Below are positions 8,268 through 14,370 of a stretch of 21,300 nt of DNA, piece by piece. The first letter of the stretch is position 1, and every line of letters starts with the position of its first letter. The position numbers and the translations under genes were made by a program. Source of the stretch: VFJL01 sp043721435 (GTDB lineage Bacteria > Pseudomonadota > Gammaproteobacteria > Burkholderiales > Nitrosomonadaceae); contig JAYSQR010000056.1 of NCBI GenBank assembly GCA_043721435.1, forward strand, positions 1 through 21,300, read 5' to 3'. The notes under the pieces were generated by a model, which was given only the letters and a program-made list of their open reading frames with translations, did no database searches and was not told where the DNA came from.

Positions 8268-9065
8268 TTATACGCACTGTTTTCTGGCAGCCGCAAGGAA
8301 ATCTTCCAGTATCGGGCTGGAATCGAGCAGTCCGGTGGTATTGGCATGAAATTCCGGATGCCACTGAAAACCGGTCACATAGCATTCCCCGCGCATGCGG
8401 ATGGCTTCGATGATGCCATCATCTGCGGAGACTGCCTCGACCACCAGGTCTCTCCCCAACTGCTTGATTGCCTGATGATGGATGCTGGACACCAGGTGCT
8501 CCAGTTTCCCTCCATAGAGCCGTGCCAGCCTGGAGCCCGCTTCAATATGAATGGTATGGCGGTGGTGGTCATAGAGTAGCGGGTCTACATGCGCAATGGC
8601 ATCGGGATGGTCGGTGGCAATATCCTGATGCAGGCTTCCACCCAGCGCCACGTTGATCAACTGCAATCCGCGGCAAAGACCCAGCACGGGTTTGCCTTGC
8701 GCCACACACTCCCGGAACAGGTCAATTTCATACAGATCGCGCACCCGGTCGCCAGACCATTCGGGGCATGATGGCGTTTCGCCGTAAGAAATAGGACTGA
8801 CGTCGGCGCCGCCTTGCAGCACCAGGCCATCTATTTCCGCTACATAGTCGCTTACGCATACGCTGGAACGCTCCATGCCGTCGATTTCCAGAGATGGCAG
8901 CATGAATGCCAGCGCATGGTGACGCATGATCCAGTGGGCGATAGTCTGTTCAAGATATTGCAGGGTCTTGTTGCGGAAACCCAGTTCTGCCGGGGGATGA
9001 TGCAGAATCCGCGGCGATAGGCCAATGCGTAGCGGGTGGGTCATCTTGCTTGGCGCGGGAGCCAT
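8268..9065 (-). CDS. C26-family gamma-glutamyl hydrolase (PuuD-like class I glutamine amidotransferase fold)
   Basis: The fold and motifs match the peptidase C26 family, whose members hydrolyse gamma-glutamyl bonds (PuuD acts on gamma-glutamyl-GABA). Nucleophile C131 lies in GLCRGLQLIN, with H236 and E238 in FQWHPEF. LQGGADVSPISYG is the family's oxyanion-side motif. I chose the ATG at 9065-9063 because it overlaps the stop of the upstream ligase gene as TAATG, a sign of translational coupling. ATGs at 9080 (inside the ligase) and 9044 (MTHPLRIG) are alternatives. It is last in the nadC operon, directly after a gamma-glutamyl-type ligase, so the pair may make and cleave the same amide. The substrate is not known. 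No terminator lies between it and thrC. Confidence 0.88.
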   Translation of the reverse strand: MAPAPSKMTHPLRIGLSPRILHHPPAELGFRNKTLQYLEQTIAHWIMRHHALAFMLPSLEIDGMERSSVCVSDYVAEIDGLVLQGGADVSPISYGETPSCPEWSGDRVRDLYEIDLFRECVAQGKPVLGLCRGLQLINVALGGSLHQDIATDHPDAIAHVDPLLYDHHRHTIHIEAGSRLARLYGGKLEHLVSSIHHQAIKQLGRDLVVEAVSADDGIIEAIRMRGECYVTGFQWHPEFHANTTGLLDSSPILEDFLAAARKQCV

Positions 9066-10180
9066 TAGTCGTTCATCCACAATTTAGCCTGCTGCTGCAT
9101 CACATCGCTGAGATTGTGTTCGTGTGCGTAAGTCTGGCGCAGCCAGCTTGCGCCGTTGCCAGTAGCAAGTATCTGGCGGATCTGTGCCATTGCTTCCCCA
9201 GCCTGCAACTCTGCGGCGTGATCGGCAATGCGCAGTAGCATATCCGCAATATCCTCCCGCAGGCTGCGCTGTTCATGGGTGCGCGGATCAATGAAAACTC
9301 CATCGAGGCCAAAGCGGCAGGCCTGGAAACGATTGAAGGTATAGACCAGATAATCATCCTCCTGCGGCTCGCCGGGCCGTTCCACCATGATATAACGCGC
9401 CATTGCCTGGATATAGCAGGCTATGGCGGCTGCGATTTCGACAGTAAGCGGGGTGTCGCATACCCGTACCTCGATGGTGCCAAACTCCGGTTTTGGACGG
9501 ATATCCCAATAAAAATCTTTCATTGACTCGACTACACCAGTGCCGGTCATTTTGCTGAAAAACCGTTCGAAATCCTCCCAGTGCAGAACGAACGGTGCAC
9601 GCCCGCTGAGCGGGAAGGAGAAAACGGAATTAAGGCGGGCCGAGGCGAACCCCGTATCATGTCCCTGCACAAACGGGGAGGAAGCGGAAAGCGCGATGAA
9701 ATGTGGGACATAGCGCGACAGCATGTGCAATAGGTGCAGCGCTTCGTCCGGACCAGGGCAGCCGATGTGGACATGCTGGCCGAATATGGTGAACTGTTTC
9801 GCCAGATAGCCGTACAGGTCGGACAGGTAATGAAAACGCGGCGCGTCGAAAATCTTCTGCTCGCTCCAGTGCTGGAATGGATGGGTGCCGCCGCCGGCCA
9901 CTGCAATATTAAGAAAGCGGCCGGCATCGGCCACAGTATTGCGCAGGGAGCGCAACTCCTCGACCAGTGCGGCGTATTCGTGCTGCACCGAGGTATTGAT
10001 TTCGATCATGCTGCGGGTCATTTCGGGTTTTATTTCCCCGTGATGTGTCTGTCTTGCAATCCGGCGCAGCATGTCGGGTGCCGAGGAGATCAGGTCATAA
10101 TCATTGCAATTAAGCAACTGCAACTCGAGTTCAACCCCGATGCTTAAAGGGCGGGACGAAGCAAATGGCATCAAGCTCAT
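9065..10180 (-). CDS. YbdK-family carboxylate-amine ligase (GCS2-like)
   Basis: The 371-residue protein belongs to the GCS2/YbdK family of ATP-dependent carboxylate-amine ligases. E. coli YbdK is about 372 residues and has weak glutamate-cysteine ligase activity. Visible motifs are GVELELQLL at the N-terminus, EINTSVQ, AGGGTHPFQHW, the metal/ATP-site motif FGQHVHIGC, and IRPKPEFGTIEVRVCD. Its ATG overlaps the antiporter stop by four bases (ATGA), and its own stop overlaps the C26 start. Context places it between an ion antiporter and a gamma-glutamyl hydrolase, suggesting a small gamma-glutamyl or amide compound linked to ion balance; this is inference. Family membership is confident; substrate is not. 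Confidence 0.9.
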   Translation of the reverse strand: MSLMPFASSRPLSIGVELELQLLNCNDYDLISSAPDMLRRIARQTHHGEIKPEMTRSMIEINTSVQHEYAALVEELRSLRNTVADAGRFLNIAVAGGGTHPFQHWSEQKIFDAPRFHYLSDLYGYLAKQFTIFGQHVHIGCPGPDEALHLLHMLSRYVPHFIALSASSPFVQGHDTGFASARLNSVFSFPLSGRAPFVLHWEDFERFFSKMTGTGVVESMKDFYWDIRPKPEFGTIEVRVCDTPLTVEIAAAIACYIQAMARYIMVERPGEPQEDDYLVYTFNRFQACRFGLDGVFIDPRTHEQRSLREDIADMLLRIADHAAELQAGEAMAQIRQILATGNGASWLRQTYAHEHNLSDVMQQQAKLWMND

Positions 10181-11385
10181 GTTTTTTCCTCCAGAGTCTC
10201 TCCGGCTCCGCGCAGTGCCATTTGCACCAGGATAGGTCCGGCAAGCTCAAGGATCACGATGCTACTCATTAACACCAGCCCCAGCCCCGAAGCAAAAGCA
10301 GGAAAAGCTGCGGCCGTATCCAGCGTCAACAGCAGCGTGAGGCTGGACATGGGCACAAGTGCAATCCCCAGCGCCAGCGCCTGCTGCAGATTGATACCGC
10401 TAAACCTTGCCAGCACCAGCACCGACGTCAGTTTGGCGAGGGTGCGGACCAGGATCAGCAGCAGCACCAGCAGCATGCTGTCGCGCAGCCCGTCAAGGTT
10501 GGCCGCCAGGCCATTAGCAGTAAACATCAACACCACCAGAACCGCACCGGCAGAACCAAAATGTGGCAGGAAAGTGCGCGGGCGCTGGCGCCGGTAGCGA
10601 ACGATCAGACCGGCCGCCAGCAGTATCAGCATCGGGCTGAGTTTGAGTGTCGAAGCCACGATGGTCGCGATTGCGATCATGCCAAATAAAAGGAAAGAGA
10701 AAGTTTCTTCGTGCTGTCCCAAGTGACGGTGGATGGAATTGAAAGCGCTGCCAAATAACCAGCCCAGCAATGCCGATCCACCAATGAGGTAGAGTGGCTG
10801 CAGCACAGTGTGGATCAGACCGGTACCGGCCTCGTCGTGCATGAATGCGACCGCCAGCTTGTGGCAGATGATGGCATAGATACAATTGAGCGCAGTCATC
10901 AGCAGCAAACGCTCGGTGACTTGTCCGCGGGCGCGGGATTCCGTCACCGTGCGCACTACGATGGCAGGTGAAGTGGCAATGGCGATGGCTGCCACCACTG
11001 CAGCGGTGACGTGCGCGACATCAAACCACAGCAGCAGTCCAAACACCGCAAAAAAAGTCGCGCTAGCTTCCAGCAAGCTGGTGCAGGCAATCCACGGATT
11101 AGCCTTGAGCCAGCGCAGATTTACCTTGCTGCCCAACTCGAACAACAGGATGCCGAGCGCCAGATCAACCAGCAGCCGCCATTCTGCGGCGGGCAGTTCC
11201 GGGATCAGGTTCAGGCCGGCAGACCCCAGCAGCAACCCGATGCCGACATAGCCGACAATGCGCGGCAGCCGCAGGTAGCGCATCAATCCTTCGCCCACCA
11301 GCACGGCAATCACCAGCGCAAGCGCGAGCCATAGGGCTGGGCTAATCGACAGCGGCCAGGTCGGGAGGTAAGCGGACAGGGTCAC
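10177..11385 (-). CDS. CPA2/Kef-type cation:proton antiporter, membrane domain only
   Basis: The 402-residue protein is almost wholly hydrophobic, with about 11-13 likely membrane segments. CPA2-like features are LRLPRIVGYVGIGLLLG near 38-54, LLLFELGSKVNL near 80-90 and ATSPAIVVRTVTE near 137-149. It should sit in the inner membrane and exchange a monovalent cation (K+ or Na+) for protons. It stops after the last membrane segment and has no cytoplasmic RCK/TrkA-N domain, unlike KefB/KefC. The segment expected to carry the Asn/Gln-Asp ion-binding pair reads TALNCIYA, with Cys at 168 where Asp is expected. It starts with GTG overlapping the nadC stop (GTGA) and ends overlapping the YbdK start. 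Confidence 0.87.
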   Translation of the reverse strand: MTLSAYLPTWPLSISPALWLALALVIAVLVGEGLMRYLRLPRIVGYVGIGLLLGSAGLNLIPELPAAEWRLLVDLALGILLFELGSKVNLRWLKANPWIACTSLLEASATFFAVFGLLLWFDVAHVTAAVVAAIAIATSPAIVVRTVTESRARGQVTERLLLMTALNCIYAIICHKLAVAFMHDEAGTGLIHTVLQPLYLIGGSALLGWLFGSAFNSIHRHLGQHEETFSFLLFGMIAIATIVASTLKLSPMLILLAAGLIVRYRRQRPRTFLPHFGSAGAVLVVLMFTANGLAANLDGLRDSMLLVLLLILVRTLAKLTSVLVLARFSGINLQQALALGIALVPMSSLTLLLTLDTAAAFPAFASGLGLVLMSSIVILELAGPILVQMALRGAGETLEEKT

Positions 11386-12227
11386 GTAAGAAAGCGCATC
11401 GATAGATCGACTGCCTTTACATCCTTGGTAAGGCTGCCGACAGAAATCCGGTTTACCCCGGTTTGCGCAATCGCACGCACGTTCTCCAGCGTGATCCCTC
11501 CCGATGCTTCCAATATGGTTCGTCCGTTGGTCAATTTTGTGGCCAAAGCGACTGCACTATGCAACTGGGCATGTTCAAAATTATCCAGCAGGATCATCTC
11601 TGCATTGGCAGCGAGCGCTTGCTGCAACTGGTCCAATGTTTCCACCTCGATCTGAATGAATACTCCCGGCGGAGCAATGTCTCTGGCAGCATGCAAGGCT
11701 TGCGCAATGCCGCCTGCAGCGATGATGTGGTTTTCCTTGATGAGGATGCCGTCATACAGACCCAGGCGATGGTTGACGCCGCCGCCGCATTTGACCGCGT
11801 ATTTCTGTGCCAGCCGCAGACCCGGCAGGGTCTTGCGGGTATCCACGATCACCGCCCTGATTCCGGCTACTGCCTCCACGTAACGCCGGGTCTGCGTGGC
11901 GACAGCCGACAATGTCTGCAGAAAATTCAACGCGGGGCGTTCTGCGGTAAGCAGCGCGCGCGCATTGCCCATCACTTCACACAAACTTTGCCCGGCAGCG
12001 ATTACATCACCGTCCTGTGCGAACCAGCATATCCTGATTTCCGGCGCAAGTTGCCGGAAACAGGCTTCAAACCACCGGACACCGCACAGCGTTGCACTCT
12101 CCCGGCTGATGATACTGGCGCTGGCGGTTTGCCCGGAAGGGAGCAAGAGCGCAGTGAGATCGCCCGTACCCACATCTTCGGCCAGCGCCCGACTGACGTT
12201 GTTGTTGATTTCTGCTGCTAAATCCAT
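11382..12227 (-). CDS. nadC: Nicotinate-nucleotide diphosphorylase (quinolinate phosphoribosyltransferase)
   Basis: It makes nicotinate mononucleotide from quinolinate and PRPP in de novo NAD synthesis. Motifs are GDLTALLLP near the N-terminus, LNFLQTLSAVATQT, the substrate-binding DTRKTLPGLR followed by KYAVKCGGGVNHR, LIKENH, ILLDNF, LEASGGI and ISVGSLTK. I chose the ATG at 12227 (MDLAAEINNN), giving 281 residues, because GGGGAT stands just before it. The ATG at 12254 has no ribosome site and would add nine unlikely residues. The E. coli enzyme is 297 residues. It is first in a four-gene run with overlapping junctions and divergent from the glutamate-synthase-like gene. nadA and nadB are not in the window. 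Confidence 0.94.
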   Translation of the reverse strand: MDLAAEINNNVSRALAEDVGTGDLTALLLPSGQTASASIISRESATLCGVRWFEACFRQLAPEIRICWFAQDGDVIAAGQSLCEVMGNARALLTAERPALNFLQTLSAVATQTRRYVEAVAGIRAVIVDTRKTLPGLRLAQKYAVKCGGGVNHRLGLYDGILIKENHIIAAGGIAQALHAARDIAPPGVFIQIEVETLDQLQQALAANAEMILLDNFEHAQLHSAVALATKLTNGRTILEASGGITLENVRAIAQTGVNRISVGSLTKDVKAVDLSMRFLT

Positions 12228-12247
12228 GAAATCCCCATGAAATTCGC

Positions 12248-12276
12248 TTACCATGTGTGCCGCGACAAGTTATTCT
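12248..12276 (+). promoter_or_regulatory. Candidate promoter of the glutamate-synthase-like gene
   Basis: TTACCA (12248-12253) and TATTCT (12271-12276), 17 bases apart, each match the sigma-70 consensus at four of six positions. A start near 12283 would give a leader of about 19 nt containing the AGGGAGG ribosome site. It lies in the divergent gap with nadC. Confidence 0.35.
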
Positions 12277-12301
12277 AACTGAATGCGAAGAGGGAGGCGG
12301 C

Positions 12302-13798
12302 ATGCCTGACGTAATGAGTATAGTGTCCTATGGTTTCGGCACCCTGTTCGGATTTGTCCTGACAGGCTTCATCGTGTTCTGGCTGATTCATGATCTGACT
12401 CAGACAAAGCACTCGATCCTGCGCAACTACCCGCTCATCGGGCACCTGCGCTATTTTCTGGAGAAACAGGGAGAATACTTCCGCCAGTATTTTTTTGCCA
12501 GTGATCGCGACGAGATGCCGTTCAACCGCGCCACCCGTACGTGGGTGTACAAGAACGCAAAAAATGAGGTGGGTATCGTCGGTTTCGGTTCCACCAACGA
12601 TCTGCGCGAGCCCGGTTCGATAATTTTCGTCAATGCCCCTTTCCCGGTACTGGAAGATGACCGGTTGCCGACGCCATCGCTCATGATAGGCGAAGGTTTT
12701 TGCAAGCTGCCATTCGATGCCAGATCCGTGGTCAACATCAGCGGCATGAGCTATGGCGCCCTTTCGGTTCCGGCGGTGCGCGCGCTGTCGCGCGGCGCGG
12801 CGCAGGCGGGGTGCTGGCTGGATACCGGAGAAGGCGGGCTTTCGCCTTTTCACCTGGAAGGCGACTGCGACATCATCATGCAGATCGGCACCGCCAAGTA
12901 TGGCATTCGCGATCACGAGGGCAATTTCTCGCCCGAGCGGGCACGCGAGCTCGCCAAAGTGGTCAAGGCATTCGAAATAAAACTTTCACAGGGTGCAAAA
13001 CCGGGCAAAGGCGGCATGCTGCCTGCTGTCAAGGTAACCGATGAGATTGCCGCCATCCGCGGCATTCGCGCGCATCAGGATGCCATCAGTCCCAACCGTC
13101 ACCACGACATCGGCAATGTCGATGAATTGCTCGACAAAATTGGGTATATTCGAGACCTTACCGGACGCCCGGTGGGGGTCAAGACCGCCATCGGCGGCTG
13201 GCGTTTCATCAATGAATTGTGCGATGCGATAAATCGCCGTGGCCGCGAATACGCGCCAGATTTTCTCGCCATCGACGGCGGCGAAGGCGGCAGCGGCGCC
13301 GCGCCCCAGGCTTTGTTCGACCACATGAGCCTGCCCATCGCCGAAGGGTTGCCGCGGGTGGTGGATGCGTTGCTGCAGGCGGATTTGAAACAGCGCATCC
13401 GCGTGGTCGCGGCGGGCAAGCTGGTAACCTCGGCAAAAGCGGCGTGGGCGCTGTGCGCGGGAGCGGATTTCATCAATACCGCGCGGGGTTTCATGTTCTC
13501 GCTGGGCTGCATCCAGGCCATGCGCTGCCACACCAATACCTGCCCGACCGGCATTACCACCCACAACAAACGCCTGCAGCGTGGTCTGGTGGTGGAGGAA
13601 AAATACCTGCGCGTCGCCAATTACGCCAGAAACATGAACAAGGAAATCGACATGATCGCGCACTCCTGCGGTTTACGCCATGCGCGCGAACTGCGGCGCG
13701 AGCATGTGCGAATCGTCGAAACCGCCGGCAAAAGTGTGGCGCTCAATATCCTGTGTCCGTATCCTGAAGTGCAGCAGCGAACGGATATTACCTTGTAG
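12302..13798 (+). CDS. Membrane-anchored FMN-binding glutamate synthase family protein
   Basis: The 498-residue protein carries the FMN and iron-sulfur part of glutamate synthase (Glu_synthase domain, about 120-470) but no N-terminal glutaminase domain. One hydrophobic helix (about 6-29) suggests an inner-membrane anchor with the domain in the cytoplasm. Family motifs include INISGMSYGALS-like residues (the sequence reads NISGMSYGALS), KPGKGGMLPAVKVT, GGEGGSGAAPQ and VVAAGKLVTSAKAAWAL. A C-X5-C-X4-C set (C403, C409, C414) matches the [3Fe-4S] cluster of glutamate synthases. Start at 12302 follows AGGGAGG; the ATG at 12257 lies near the candidate promoter and is less likely. The true reaction of this stand-alone family is unclear. 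The CDGSH gene 39 bases downstream could be an electron-transfer partner. Confidence 0.9.
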   Translation: MPDVMSIVSYGFGTLFGFVLTGFIVFWLIHDLTQTKHSILRNYPLIGHLRYFLEKQGEYFRQYFFASDRDEMPFNRATRTWVYKNAKNEVGIVGFGSTNDLREPGSIIFVNAPFPVLEDDRLPTPSLMIGEGFCKLPFDARSVVNISGMSYGALSVPAVRALSRGAAQAGCWLDTGEGGLSPFHLEGDCDIIMQIGTAKYGIRDHEGNFSPERARELAKVVKAFEIKLSQGAKPGKGGMLPAVKVTDEIAAIRGIRAHQDAISPNRHHDIGNVDELLDKIGYIRDLTGRPVGVKTAIGGWRFINELCDAINRRGREYAPDFLAIDGGEGGSGAAPQALFDHMSLPIAEGLPRVVDALLQADLKQRIRVVAAGKLVTSAKAAWALCAGADFINTARGFMFSLGCIQAMRCHTNTCPTGITTHNKRLQRGLVVEEKYLRVANYARNMNKEIDMIAHSCGLRHARELRREHVRIVETAGKSVALNILCPYPEVQQRTDITL

Positions 13799-13837
13799 TC
13801 CATTTTCAGTTATCCAACCAGAAAGGAGCAAAGCATC

Positions 13838-14065
13838 ATGGCAAGAATCGTAAAACGGGAGCGCAACAGTCCTTATCCTGTCACCGTGGGCGCAGAAACA
13901 AAATATATCTGCGGCTGCGGGCTTTCCAGAAATCAGCCGTTTTGCGACGGCACGCACAAGGTGGTCAAGGATGAGCCGGCGACCAAACTTTGCTGCTACG
14001 ATGCCGAAAATATCCGTCATGTGATCGAAGATACTTTTCCTGCAATGCCGCTGCCGCCCGAATGA
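13838..14065 (+). CDS. CDGSH-type [2Fe-2S] iron-sulfur protein
   Basis: This 75-residue protein has the complete CDGSH signature: C25-G-C27, then S30, P34, C36-D-G-T-H40. This 3-Cys/1-His set binds a redox-active, transferable [2Fe-2S] cluster (mitoNEET-type domain). There is no signal peptide or membrane helix, so it should be cytoplasmic. A second Cys pair (LCCYD near residue 60) lies outside the motif. The ATG follows a strong AAAGGAG. It lies 39 bases after the glutamate-synthase-like gene in the same direction with no terminator between, so the two are likely one transcript. A role as electron or cluster donor to that protein is inferred from context only. Confidence 0.92.
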   Translation: MARIVKRERNSPYPVTVGAETKYICGCGLSRNQPFCDGTHKVVKDEPATKLCCYDAENIRHVIEDTFPAMPLPPE

Positions 14066-14095
14066 ATTTGCATAACACCTATCCAGCCTCATAGG

Positions 14096-14266
14096 ATGCT
14101 GGGGACTTGTTACTGCCCAGCATATGGGCGGAAGCAGGAGCAGAAAATCAGGGAGTGCTGTTTGTTTCTGACACATGACGATCGCAAGATCAGCATTGTC
14201 GACGACTTGCTGCCGCCGTCTGAGATCGTGAGCAGATTGCAGCGGCGCTCATCCAAGGTTTCTTAA
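14096..14266 (+). pseudogene. Possible small ORF or gene remnant between CDGSH and clpB
   Basis: An open frame of 56 codons runs from ATG 14096 to TAA 14264-14266. Its C-terminal half (FLTHDDRKISIVDDLLPP, then EIVSRLQRR) reads like ordinary protein, while the start has no proper ribosome site (AGG directly abuts the ATG). It may be the tail of a decayed gene or a chance frame. I do not recognise it. A weak CCAGC/GCTGG hairpin without a T-run overlaps its beginning and might end the CDGSH transcript. Confidence 0.2.
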
Positions 14267-14314
14267 CCCGGTTACTGAAAAACGCTGTTCGTCACACGCG
14301 GATAGCAGCGCACC

Positions 14315-14343
14315 CTTGAAATTCTCCACTATTCCCCCATGTA
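14315..14343 (+). promoter_or_regulatory. Sigma-32 (RpoH) heat-shock promoter of clpB
   Basis: CTTGAAA (14315-14321) and CCCCATGTA (14335-14343), 13 bases apart, are a near-perfect match to the sigma-32 consensus (CTTGAAA, 11-16 bases, CCCCATNT). The -35 is preceded by CACC, close to the usual C-rich flank. Transcription should start near 14350, giving a leader of only about 20 nt before the clpB ATG at 14371. RpoH control of clpB is established in proteobacteria. Confidence 0.88.
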
Positions 14344-14367
14344 GTCTACAACTACATAGTGGAGGGT
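14321..14367 (+). promoter_or_regulatory. Inverted repeat covering the clpB promoter and Shine-Dalgarno
   Basis: The outer arms 14324-14330 (CTCCACT) and 14358-14364 (AGTGGAG) pair perfectly. As RNA they extend through two G-U pairs and an A-U pair to 14321/14367, covering the whole GGAGGG ribosome site (14361-14366). An inner perfect stem is formed by 14339-14345 (ATGTAGT) and 14351-14357 (ACTACAT) with a 5-base loop. The left arm lies upstream of the predicted sigma-32 start, so only read-through transcripts from further upstream would contain the full hairpin. As DNA, the inner palindrome could be an operator. It does not match the CIRCE element. Confidence 0.55.
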
Positions 14368-14370
14368 TCC

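Noticed and set aside
14339..14357. CIRCE (HrcA) operator at clpB
   Set aside because: The inner palindrome ATGTAGT-N5-ACTACAT does not match the CIRCE arms TTAGCACTC/GAGTGCTAA or their 9-base spacing.
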